NCBI RefSeq assembly: GCF_031143425.1
Contig: NC_090448.1
Span: 332,270,177 to 332,334,176 of the forward strand
DNA length: 64,000 bases
Direction of reading: 5' to 3'
Source: Pleurodeles waltl
Lineage: Eukaryota; Chordata; Amphibia; Caudata; Salamandridae
The translations under genes were made by a program, and so were the position numbers. How positions within the stretch are numbered: the stretch's first letter is position 1; every line of letters starts with the position of its first letter. This document shows, piece after piece, positions 47,705 through 60,402 of the stretch. The notes under the pieces were generated by a model. That model saw only the letters and a list, made by a program, of their open reading frames with translations, was not told where the DNA came from and made no database searches.

Positions 47705-49828
47705 CCTTTCTAATGTAAAGTCGATGATGTCACAGAGTGGGTTAATGTCACAAAGCATCTGTGGAACAGAAAGTTCTTTAACTAGAAGTTAGTGTTTCCT
47801 CTTGGTAACTTGAGGAAAATGTCAGCCTTAATGAAGAAGGTGGTGATCCTCCTCAGTTTACCGAACCTCTATGACTATAACATCTTAATGAAATCAGAAT
47901 GAAAAGAAAACAAGTTGCACATCATGTGTGACTCTTCTGTGGAGGTAAGATTACAGACAGGTGTAACTGCAAGACGTGTTTTGCAGAATACTGAAAGTTT
48001 TGCTTAGGATACTTTTACTATTGTTGGAAAAAATGTTTTGTATTTCATCAGGATGGCCTGGTACCTGCTGTCAGTTGGGAACTTCATCATTGTACAAGTG
48101 CTTCTTTTTTTAATTTGTTGGTATCAAGCTTGGCATAAGGTGAGCTTTTTATTGTCAGTATGTTTAGGCATTTTGTTTTCAGTTTGCAAAAAACAATCAG
48201 TTACATATTTTCAGCAATCATGGCTCCTTTAAAATGTAAATTGTACACATTATAAAAAGCAGTTTAAATGAAAACCTGTTGTCGAAATGTCATGAGAATG
48301 TAATGCTTTATGCCTGCTGCCCCAGTGTTAGTAGAAATGTCAGCCACTTAGGAGAGAACCTAGGGGCACAGGTAATAAGTGCTCTTACAATTGCAAAGGC
48401 TGTGATTCACAAATCACAGGATTTTCAACCACAACACCCCAAGTCAGAATGTGCTAAAGTTAATTTGGACTGAAAAAGGACATTTTGTGACTGACTCATT
48501 ATCAGTGGGGGCACCTCTGCTACTGCATGGGTGCCCTAACACACAGGTACTTTGTACCCTGCCCTCAGGGCTGGAGGGCTTGCTAAAGAGGTGACTTATA
48601 AGTGACCTGGTGCAGTGTAAATGGCAGTGAAAGGGTGCTTGAACCTTTTCATGCAGGCTTCAATGGCAGTCCTGCAAAAGCCTTTGCATGTGCTCCCTAT
48701 GGGTGGCAAAATATATGCTGCAGCCCATAGGGATCCCCTGGAACCCAATGCCCTGGGTAAGTAGGTATCATATGCTAAGGACTTATAAGAGGGCACCAGT
48801 ATGCCAATTGTGGATGAAATACTGTCTTAACAGTATCCAACAACCAAATGTAAGGGAGAGAGCATAACTACTGAATTGTCTGTGTCCGCTGGGGTCCTGA
48901 TTAGCAGGTTCCCAGTAGACACAGCCAAACACACTGTCAAACAGGCCAAACTAGGGGTAACCAAGCTAAAGGGAGGCTACTTTCTTACGCCTAGATGTGA
49001 TGATACTGTATTATTTGGTAGGGATTGAATATTGTTTTCACAAGAGGTGTTTGAATGTTTACTCTTGTATATATCAATGGCAAAATCTTCAGGTGTTTGA
49101 AATAGAGATAATTTTTGCATGTGGGGCATTGGTTTTAGATGACCTGGGAGATCTCAAATGTGTACTTAATGCTGGTGTGGCTCTTTCAGACAGAAACCAG
49201 AGTACCAGTACAATGTGGTGACAGAAACGGAAAAAGCTGGGCATAATAATTTGCGCAATGAAAGAGACAATGCTGTGTATCTTGTGTGTTGGTCTGTTTT
49301 AAAGGATTCATGTAGCATATTACTTCTGCTCATGGGAAATGTAGTTTGCTGTTAGTGATATTTTACGAATGCCACAGAAATACATAAAATTAAAATAGAA
49401 ACAGGAATACATACTCATTGCTTGGGGGTACTTAATAGAATCTTTCATTTTCAGCATATCAGTTAGGAATTTCATACATTTCTACTTCACATCCCTCTCA
49501 CTAGATCTTCTTTCTGTATGAAAGAACAATATTGTTGAAATGAACATCCCCTTTTAAACCAAAAAGCCAGAAATGTATAGCATTGTATTAGTAATTTAAA
49601 ACTTCATCACAATAACGTTTTGTAATTCGATCCCTCAGCCCAGTAAAAATTGATTTATCATTGTGTTTACAGCTTTTAATTTCTGGAACTCCCCACTTTT
49701 AAACACATGACCTTTGTATGACTTATTTAAAGTTGTAAAAATTAGACCATTTTACTATTTCATTGTATCACTGCCAGTCTTACCAGAGGCGAGATGACAC
49801 TGGGCTTCTTTCTGTTTGGGACAAATTG
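47705..49828 (+). repeat. Satellite copy M21, alpha-prime type
   Basis: 2124 bp. GGAGGTAAG at 47941-47949, CACTTAGGAG, AACTAGGGG. It keeps ATATGCTGCAG and AACACACAGG, unlike M12/M16. Private: TTGTATGACTT near 49714 and AATTGTACACATT near 48239. Confidence 0.92.
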
Positions 49829-51949
49829 CCTTTCTAATGTAAAGTCGATGATGTCACAGAGTGGGTTAATGTCACAAAGCATCTGTGGAACAGAAAGTTC
49901 TTTAACTAGAAGTTAGTGTTTCCTCTTGGTAACTTGAGGAAAATGTCAGCCTTAATGAAGAAGGTGGTGATCCTCCTCAGTTTACCGAACCTCTATGACT
50001 ATAACATCTTAATTAAATCAGAATGAAAAGAAAACAAGTTGCACATCATGTGTGACTCTTCTGTGGAGGAAAGATTACAGACAGGTGTAACTGCAAGACG
50101 TGTTTTGCAGAATACTGAAAGTTTTGCTTAGGATACTACTACTATTGTTGGAAAAAATGTTTTGTATTTCATCAGGATGGCCTGGTACCTGCTGTCAGTT
50201 GGGAACTTCATCATTATACAAGTGCTTCTTTTTTTAATTTGTTGGTATCAAGCTTGGCATAAGGTGAGCTTTTTATTGTCAGTATGTTTAGGCATTTTGT
50301 TTTCAGTTTGCAAAAAACAATCAGTTACATATTTTCAGCAATCATGGCTCCTTTAAAATGTAAATTTTACACATTATAAAAAGCAGTTTAAATGAAAACC
50401 TGTTGTCGAAATGTCATGAGAATGTAATGCTTTATGCCTGCTGCCCCAGTGTTAGTAGAAATGTCAGCCACTTGGGAGAGAACCTAGGGGCACAGGTAAT
50501 AAGTGCTCTTACATTTGCAAAGGCTGTGATTCACAAATCACAGGATTTTCAACCACAACATCCCAAGTCAGAATGTGCTAAAGTTAATGTGGACTGAAAA
50601 AGGACATTTTGTGACTGACTCATTATCAGTGGGGGCACCTCTGCTACTGCATGGGTGCCCTCACACACAGGCACTTTGTACCCTGCCCTCAGGGCTGGAG
50701 GGCTTGCTAAAGAGGTGACTTATAAGAGACCTGGTGCAGTGTAAATGGCAGTGAAAGGGTGCTTGAACCTTTTCATGCAGGCTTCAATGGCAGTCCTGCA
50801 AAAGCCTTTGCATGTGCTCCCTATGGGTGGCAAAATATATGCTGCAGCCCATAGGGATCCCCTGGAACCCAATGCCCTGGGTAAGTAGGTATCATATGCT
50901 AAGGACTTAAAAGAGGGCACCAGTATGCCAATTGTGGATGAAATACTGTCTTAACAGTATCCAACAACCAAATGTAAGGGAAAGAGCATAACTACTGAAT
51001 TGTCTGTGTCCGCTGGGGTCCTGATTAGCAGGTTCCCAGTAGACACAGCCAAACACACTGTCAAACAGGCCAAACGTGGGGGTAACCAAGCTAAAGGGAG
51101 GCTACTTTCTTACGCCTAGATGTGATGATACTGTATTCTTTGGTAGGGATTGAATACTGTTTTCACAAGAGGTGTTTGAATGTTTACCCTTGTATGTATC
51201 AATGGCAAAATCTTCAGGTGTTTGAAATTGAGATACGTTTTGCATGTGGGGCATTGGTTTAGATGACCTGGGAGATCTCACATGTGTACTTAATGCTGGT
51301 GTGGCTCTTTCAGACAGAAACCAGAGTACCAGTACAATGTGGTGACAGAAACAGAAAAGGCTGGGCATAATAATTTGCGCAATGAAAGAGACAATGCTGT
51401 GTATCTTGTGTGTTGGTCTGTTTTAAAGGATTCATGTAGCATATTACTTCTGCTTATGGGAAATGTAGTTTGCTGTTAGTGATATTTTATGAATGCCACA
51501 GAAATACATAAAATTAAAATAGAAACAGGAATACATACTCATTGCTTGGGGGTACTTAATCGAATCTTTCATTTTCAGCATATCAGTTAGGAATTTCATA
51601 CATTTCTACTTCACATCCCTCTCACTAGATCTTCTTTCTGTATGAAAGAACAATATTGTTGAAATGAACATCCCCTTTTAAACCAAAAAAACAGAAATGT
51701 ATAGCATATTAGTAACTTAAAACTTTATCACAATAATGTTTTGTAATTCAATCCCTCAGCCGAGTAAAAATGGAGTTATCATTGTGTTTACAGCTTTTAA
51801 TTTCTGGAACTCCCCACTTTTAAACACATGACCGTTGTTTGACTTTTTTAAAGTTGTACAAATTAGACCATTTTACTATTTCATTGTATCACTGCCAGTC
51901 TTACCAGAGGCGAGATGACACTGGGCTTCTTTCTGTTTAGGACAAATTG
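49829..51949 (+). repeat. Satellite copy M22, beta type
   Basis: 2121 bp. Beta front (ATTATACAAG; GATACTACTACTATTG as in M13), but TTGTATGTATC and GAGATACG as in M16. Private: GGGAAAGAGCATAAC near 50978 and CAAAAAAACAG near 51686. Confidence 0.92.
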
Positions 51950-54070
51950 CCTTTCTAATGTAAAGTCGATGATGTCACAGAGTGGCTTAATGTCACAAAG
52001 CATCTGTGGAACAGAAAGTTCTTTAACTAGAAGTTAGTGTTCCCTCTTGGTAACTTGAGGAAAATGTCAGCCTTAATGAAGAAGGTGGTGATCCTCCTCA
52101 GTTTACTAAACCTCTATGACTATAACATCTTAATGAAATCAGAATGAAAAGAAAACAAGTTGCACATCATGTGTGACTCTTCTGTGGAGGAAAGATTACA
52201 GACAGGTGTAACTGCAAGACGTGTCTTGCAGAATACTGAAAGTTTTGCTGAGGATACTTTTACTATTGTTGGAAAAAATGTTTTGTATTTCATCAGGATG
52301 GCCTGGTACCTGCTGTCAGTTGGGAACTTCATCATTGTACAAGTGCTTCTTTATTTAATTTGTTGGTATCAAGCTTGGCATAAGGTGAGCTTTTTATTGT
52401 CAGTATGTTTAGGCATTTTGTTTTCAGTTTGCAAAAAACAATCAGTTACATATTTTCAGCAATCATGGCTCCTTTAAAATGTAAATTTTACACATTATAA
52501 AAAGCAGTTTAAATGAAAACCTGTTGTCGAAATGTCATGAGAATGTAATGCTTTATGCCTGCTGCCCCAGTGTTAGTAGAAATGTCAGCCACTTGGGAGA
52601 GAACCTAGGGGCACAGGTAATAAGTGCTCTTACATTTGCAAAGGCTGTGATTCACAAATCACAGGATTTTCAACCACAACATCCCAAGTCAGAATGTGCT
52701 AAAGTTAATGTGGACTGAAAAAGGACATTTTGTGACTGACTCATTATCAGTGGGGGCACCTCTGCTACTGCATGGGTGCCCTCACACACAGGCACTTTGT
52801 ACCCTGCCCTCAGGGCTGGAGGGCTTGCTAAAGAGGTGACTTATAAGAGACCTGGTGCAGTGTAAATGGCAGTGAAAGGGTGCTTGAACCTTTTCATGCA
52901 GGCTTCAATGGCAGTCCTGCAAAAGCCTTTGCATGTGCTCCCTATGGGTGGCAAAATATATGCTGCAGCCCATAGGGATCCCCTGGAACCCAATGCCCTG
53001 GGTAAGTAGGTATCATATGCTAAGGACTTAAAAGAGGGCACCAGTATGCCAATTGTGGATGAAATACTGTCTTAACAGTATCCAACAACCAAATGTAAGG
53101 GAGAGAGCATAACTACTGAATTGTCTGTGTCCGCTGGGGTCCTGATTAGCAGGTTCCCAGTAGACACAGCCAAACACACTGTCAAACAGGCCAAACGTGG
53201 GGGTAACCAAGCTAAAGGGAGGCTACTTTCTTACGCCTAGATGTGATGATACTGTATTCTTTGGTAGGGATTGAATACTGTTTTCACAAGAGGTGTTTGA
53301 ATGTTTACCCTTGTATGTATCAATGGCAAAATCTTCAGGTGTTTGAAATTGAGATAAGTTTTGCATGTGGGGCATTGGTTTAGATGACCTGGGAGATCTC
53401 CCATGTGTACTTAATGCTGGTGTGGCTCTTTCAGACAGAAACCAGAGTACCAGTACAATGTGGTGACAGAAACAGAAAAGGCTGGGCATAATAATTTGCG
53501 CAATGAAAGAGACAATGCTGTGTATCTTGTGTGTTGGTCTGTTTTAAAGGATTCATGTAGCATATTACTTCTGCTCATGGGAAATGTAGTTTGCTGTTAG
53601 TGATATTTTATGAATGCCACAGAAATACATACAATTAAAATAGAAACAGGAATACATACTCATTGCTTGGGGGTACTTAATAGGATCTTTCATTTTCAGC
53701 ATATCAGTTAGGAATTTCATACATTTCTACTTCACATCCCTCTCACTAGATCTTCTTTCTGTATGAAAGAACAATATTGTTGAAATGAACATCCCCTTTT
53801 AAACCAAAAAGCCAGAAATGTATAGCATATTAGTAACTTAAAACTTTATCACAATAATGTTTTGTAATTCAATCCCTCAGCCGAGTAAAAATGGAGTTAT
53901 CATTGTGTTTACAGCTTTTAATTTCTGGAACTCCCCACTTTTAAACACATGACCGTTGTTTGACTTTTTTAAAGTTGTGCAAATTAGACCATTTTACTAT
54001 TTCATTGTATCACTGCCAGTCTTACCAGAGGCGAGATGACACTGGGCTTCTTTCTGTTTAGGACAAATTG
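51950..54070 (+). repeat. Satellite copy M23, gamma type
   Basis: 2121 bp, close to M17 (GTAAGTAGGTATC, AATAGGATC, GTTGTGCAAATT). Private: GATCTCCCATG near 53395. Confidence 0.92.
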
Positions 54071-56182
54071 CCTTTCTAATGTAAAGTCGATGATGTCACA
54101 GAGTGGCTTAATGTCACAAAGCATCTGTGGAACAGAAAGTTCTTTAACTAGAAGTTAGTGTTCCCTCTTGGTAACTTGAGGAAAATGTCAGCCTTAATGA
54201 AGAAGGTGGTGATCCTCCTCAGTTTACTAAACCTCTATGACTATAACATCTTAATGAAATCAGAATGAAAAGAAAACAAGTTGCACATCATGTGTGACTC
54301 TTCTGTGGAGGAAAGATTACAGACAGGTGTAACTGCAAGACGTGTCTTGCAGAATACTGAAAGTTTTGCTGAGGATACTTTTACTATTGTTGGAAAAAAT
54401 GTTTTGTATTTCATCAGGATGGCCTGGTACCTGCTGTCAGTTGGGAACTTCATCATTGTACAAGTGCTTCTTTATTGAATTTGTTGGTATCAAGCTTGGC
54501 ATAAGGTGAGCTTTTTATTGTCAGTATGTTTAGGCATTTTGTTTTCAGTTTGCAAAAAACAATCAGTTACATATTTTCAGCAATCATGGCTCCTTTAAAA
54601 TGTAAATTTTACACATTATAAAAAGCAGTTTAAATGAAAACCTGTTGTCGAAATGTCATGAGAATGTAATGCTTCATGCCTGCTGCCCCAGTGTTAGTAG
54701 AAATGTCAGCCACTTGGGAGAGAACCTAGGGGCACAGGTAATAAGTGCTCTTACAATTGCAAAGGCTGTGATTCACAAATCACAGGATTTTCAACCACAA
54801 CATCCCAAGTCGGAATGTGCTAAAGTTAATTTGGACTGAAAAAGGACATTTTGTGACTGACTCATTATCAGTGGGGGCACCTCTGCTACTGCATGGGTGC
54901 CCTCACACACAGGCACTTTGTACCCTGCCCTCAGGGCTGGAGGGCTTGCTAAAGAGGTGACTTATAAGTGACCTGGTGCAGTGTAAATGGCAGTGAAAGG
55001 GTGCTTGAACCTTTTCATGCAGGCTTCAATGGCAGTCCTGCGAAAGCCTTTGCATGTGCTCCCTATGGGTGGCAAAATATATGCTGCAGCCCATAGGGAT
55101 CCCCTGGAACCCAATGCCCTGGGTAAGTAGCACTTATAAGAGGGCACCAGTATGCCAATTGTGGATGAAATACTGTCTTAACAGTATCCAACAACCAAAT
55201 GTAAGGGAAAGAGAGCATAACTACTGAATTGTCTGTGTCCGCTGGGGTCCTGATTAGCAGGATCCCAGTAGACATAGCCAAACACACTGTCAAACAGGCC
55301 AAACGTGGGGGTAACCAAGCTAAAGGGAGGCTACTTTCTTATGCCTAGATGTGATGATACTGTATTCTTTGGTATAGATTGAATATTGTTTTCACAAGAG
55401 GTGTTTGAATGTTTACAGTTGTATGTATCAATGGCAAAATCTTCAGGTGTTTGAAATAGATATATTTTTGGCATGTGGGGCATTGGTTTTAGATGACCTG
55501 GGAGATCTCACATGTGTACTTAATGCAGGTGTGGCTCTTTCACACAGAAACCAGAGTACCAGTACAATGTGGTGACAGAAACAGAAAAAGCTGGGCATAA
55601 TAATTTGCGCAATGAAAGAGACAATGCTGTGTATCTTGTGTGTTGGTCTGTTTTAAAGGATTCATGTAGCATATTACTTCTGCTGATGGGAAATGTAGTT
55701 TGCTGTTAGTGATATTTTACGAATGCCACAGAAATACATACAATTAAAATAGAAAAATAACTGCATACTCATTGCTTGGGGGTTCTTAATAGAATCTTTC
55801 ATTTTCAGCATATCAGTTAGGAATTTCATACATTTCTACTTCACATCCCTCTCACTAGATCTTCTTTCTGTATGAAAGAACAATATTGTTGAAATGAACA
55901 TCCCCTTTTAAACCAAAAAGCCAGAAATGTATAGCATTGTATTAGTAATTTAAAACTTCATCACAATAACGTTTTGTAATTCGATCCCTCAGCCCAGTAA
56001 AAATTGATTTATCATTGTGTTTACAGCTTTTAATTTCTGGAACTCCCCACTTTTAAACACATGACCTTTGTTTGACTTATTTAAAGTTGTAAAAATTAGA
56101 CCATTTTACTATTTCATTGTATCACTGCCAGTCTTACCAGAGGCGAGATGACACTGGGCTTCTTTCTGTTTGGGTCAAATTG
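54071..56182 (+). repeat. Satellite copy M24, delta type with 2-bp insertion
   Basis: 2112 bp. It shares GGGAAAGAGAGC and TAATGCAGG with M18. AATAGATATATTT near 55455 is shared with M26. Private: TTTGGGTCAAATT near 56172. Confidence 0.92.
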
Positions 56183-58292
56183 CCTTTCTAATGTAAAGTC
56201 GATGATGTCACAGAGTGGGTTAATGTCACAAAGCATCTGTGGAACAGAAAGTTCTTTAACTAGAAGTTAGTGTTTCCTCTTGGTAACTTGAGGAAAATGT
56301 CAGCCTTAATGAAGAAGGTGGTGATCCTCCTCAGTTTACCGAACCTCTATGACTATAACATCTTAATGAAATCAGAATGAAAAGAAAACAAGTTGCACAT
56401 CATGTGTGACTCTTCTGTGGAGGAAAGATTACAGACAGGTGTAACTGCAAGACGTGTTTTGCAGAATACTGAAAGTTTTGCTTAGGATACTTTTACTATT
56501 GTTGGAAAAAATGTTTTGTATTTCATCAGGATGGCCTGGTACCTGCTGTCAGTTGGGAACTTCATCATTGTACAAGTGCTTCTTTTTTTAATTTGTTGGT
56601 ATCAAGCTTGGCATAAGGTGAGCTTTTTATTGTCAGTATGTTTAGGCATTTTGTTTTCAGTTTGCAAAAAACAATCAGTTACATATTTTCAGCAATCATG
56701 GCTCCTTTAAAATGTAAATTTTACACATTATAAAAAGCAGTTTAAATGAAAACCTGTTGTCGAAATGTCATGAGAATGTAATGCTTTATGCCTGCTGCCC
56801 CAGTGTTAGTAGAAATGTCAGCCACTTGGGAGAGAACCTAGGGGCACAGGTAATAAGTGCTCTTACATTTGCAAAGGCTGTGATTCACAAATCACAGGAT
56901 TTTCAACCACAACATCCCAAGTCAGAATGTGCTAAAGTTAATGTGGACTGAAAAAGGACATTTTGTGACTGACTCATTATCAGTGGGGGCACCTCTGCTA
57001 CTGCATGGGTGCCCTCACACACAGGCACTTTGTACCCTGCCCTCAGGGCTGGAGGGCTTGCTAAAGAGGTGACTTATAAGAGACCTGGTGCAGTGTAAAT
57101 GGCAGTGAAAGGGTGCTTGAACCTTTTCATGCAGGCTTCAATGGCAGTCCTGCAAAAGCCTTTGCATGTGCTCCCTATGGGTGGCAAAATATATGCTGCA
57201 GCCCATAGGGATCCCCTGGAACCCAATGCCCTGGGTAAGTAGCACTTATAAGAGGGCACCAGTATGCCAATTGTGGATGAAATACTGTCTTAACAGTATC
57301 CAACAACCAAATGTAAGGGAGAGAGCATAACTACTGAATTGTCTGTGTCCGCTGGGGTCCTGATTAGCAGGATCCCAGTAGACATAGCCAAACACACTGT
57401 CAAACAGGCCAAACGTGGGGGTAACCAAGCTAAAGGGAGGCTACTTTCTTATGCCTAGATGTGATGATACTGTATTCTTTGGTATAGATTGAATACTGTT
57501 TTCACAAGAGGTGTTTGAATGTTTACAGTTGTATGTATCAATGGCAAAATCTTCAGGTGTTTGAAATAGAGATATTTTTGGCATGTGGGGCATTGGTTTT
57601 AGATGACCTGGGAGATCTCACATGTGTACTTAATGCTGGTGTGGCTCTTTCACACAGAAACCAGAGTACCAGTACAATGTGGTGACAGAAACAGAAAAAG
57701 CTGGGCATAATAATTTGCGCAATGAAAGAGACAATGCTGTGTATCTTGTGTGTTGGTCTGTTTTAAAGGATTCATGTAGCATATTACTTCTGCTCATGGG
57801 AAATGTAGTTTGCTGTTAGTGATATTTTACGAATGCCACAGAAATACATACAATTAAAATAGAAAAATAACTACATACTCATTGCTTGGGGGTTCTTAAT
57901 AGAATCTTTCATTTTCAGCATATCAGTTAGGAATTTCATACATTTCTACTTCACATCCCTCTCACTAGATCTTCTTTCTGTATGAAAGAACAATATTGTT
58001 GAAATGAACATCCCCTTTTAAACCAAAAAGCCAGAAATGTATAGCATTATATTAGTGATTTAAAACTTCATCACAATAACGTTTTGTAATTCGATCACTC
58101 AGCCCAGTAAAAATGGATTTTACATTGTATTTACAGCTTTTAATTTCTGGAACTCCCCACTTTTAAACACATGACCTTTGTTTGACTTATTTAAAGTTGT
58201 AAAAATTAGACCATTTTACTATTTCATTGTATCACTGCCAGTCTTACCAGAGGCGAGATGACACTGGGCTTCTTTCTGTTTGGGACAAATTG
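56183..58292 (+). repeat. Satellite copy M25, epsilon type
   Basis: 2110 bp, the same as M19 at the epsilon markers (AACTAC, TTATATTAGTGAT, TTTTACATTGTATTTAC), except TTATGCCTAG rather than TTACGCCTAG. Confidence 0.92.
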
Positions 58293-60402
58293 CCTTTCTA
58301 ATGTAAAGTCGATGATGTCACAGAGTGGGTTAATGTCACAAAGCATCTGTGGAACAGAAAGTTCTTTAACTAGAAGTTAGTGTTTCCTCTTGGTAACTTG
58401 AGGAAAATGTCAGCCTTAATGAAGAAGGTGGTGATCCTCCTCAGTTTACCGAACCTCTATGACTATAACATCTTAATGAAATCAGAATGAAAAGAAAACA
58501 AGTTGCACATCATGTGTGACTCTTCTGTGGAGGAAAGATTACAGACAGGTGTAACTGCAAGACGTGTTTTGCAGAATACTGAAAGTTTTGCTTAGGATAC
58601 TTTTACTATTGTTGGAAAAAATGTTTTGTATTTCATCAGGATGGCCTGGTACCTGCTGTCAGTTGGGAACTTCATCATTGTACAAGTGCTTCTTTTTTTA
58701 ATTTGTTGGTATCAAGCTTGGCATAAGGTGAGCTTTTTATTGTCAGTATGTTTAGGCATTTTGTTTTCAGTTTGCAAAAAACAATCAGTTACATATTTTC
58801 AGCAATCATGGCTCCTTTAAAATGTAAATTTTACACATTATAAAAAGCAGTTTAAATGAAAACCTGTTGTCGAAATGTCATGAGAATGTAATGCTTTATG
58901 CCTGCTGCCCCAGTGTTAGTAGAAATGTCAGCCACTTGGGAGAGAAACTAGGGGCACAGGTAATAAGTGCTCTTACATTTGCAAAGGCTGTGATTCACAA
59001 ATCACAGGATTTTCAACCACAACATCCCAAGTCAGAATGTGCTAAAGTTAATGTGGACTGAAAAAGGACATTTTGTGACTGACTCATTATCAGTGGGGGC
59101 ACCTCTGCTACTGCATGGGTGCCCTCACACACAGGCACTTTGTACCCTGCCCTCAGGGCTGGAGGGCTTGCTAAAGAGGTGACTTATAAGAGACCTGGTG
59201 CAGTGTAAATGGCAGTGAAAGGGTGCTTGAACCTTTTCATGCAGGCTTCAATGGCAGTCCTGCAAAAGCCTTTGCATGTGCTCCCTATGGGTGGCAAAAT
59301 ATATGCTGCAGCCCATAGGGATCCCCTGGAACCCAATGCCCTGGGTAAGTAGCACTTATAAGAGGGCACCAGTATGCCAATTGTGGATGAAATACTGTCT
59401 TAACAGTATCCAACAACCAAATGTAAGGGAGAGAGCATAACTACTGAATTGTCTGTGTCCGCTGGGGTCCTGATTAGCAGGATCCCAGTAGACATAGCCA
59501 AACACACTGTCAAACAGGCCAAACGTGGGGGTAACCAAGCTAAAGGGAGGCTACTTTCTTATGCCTAGATGTGATGATACTGTATTCTTTGGTATAGATT
59601 GAATACTGTTTTCACAAGAGGTGTTTGAATGTTTACAGTTGTATGTATCAATGGCAAAATCTTCAGGTGTTTGAAATAGATATATTTTTGGCATGTGGGG
59701 CATTGGTTTTAGATGACCTGGGAGATCTCACATGTGTACTTAATGCTGGTGTGGCTCTTTCACACAGAAACCAGAGTACCAGTACAATGTGGTGACAGAA
59801 ACAGAAAAAGCTGGGCATAATAATTTGCGCAATGAAAGAGACAATGCTGTGTATCTTGTGTGTTGGTCTGTTTTAAAGGATTCATGTAGCATATTACTTC
59901 TGCTCATGGGAAATGTAGTTTGCTGTTAGTGATATTTTACGAATGCCACAGAAATACATACAATTAAAATAGAAAAATAACTACATACTCATTGCTTGGG
60001 GGTTCTTAATAGAATCTTTCATTTTCAGCATATCAGTTAGGAATTTCATACATTTCTACTTCACATCCCTCTCACTAGATCTTCTTTCTGTATGAAAGAA
60101 CAATATTGTTGAAATGAACATCCCCTTTTAAACCAAAAAGCCAGAAATGTATAGCATTATATTAGTGATTTAAAACTTCATCACAATAACGTTTTGTAAT
60201 TCGATCACTCAGCCCAGTAAAAATGGATTTTACATTGTATTTACAGCTTTTAATTTCTGGAACTCCCCACTTTTAAACACATGACCTTTGTTTGACTTAT
60301 TTAAAGTTGTAAAAATTAGACCATTTTACTATTTCATTATATCACTGCCAGTCTTACCAGAGGCGAGATGACTCTGGGCTTCTTTCTGTTTGGGACAAAT
60401 TG
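58293..60402 (+). repeat. Satellite copy M26, epsilon type
   Basis: 2110 bp, directly after another epsilon copy and nearly identical to it. Differences seen: GAGAAACTAGG near 58944, AATAGATATATTT near 59686, TTCATTATATCAC near 60335. Confidence 0.92.
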
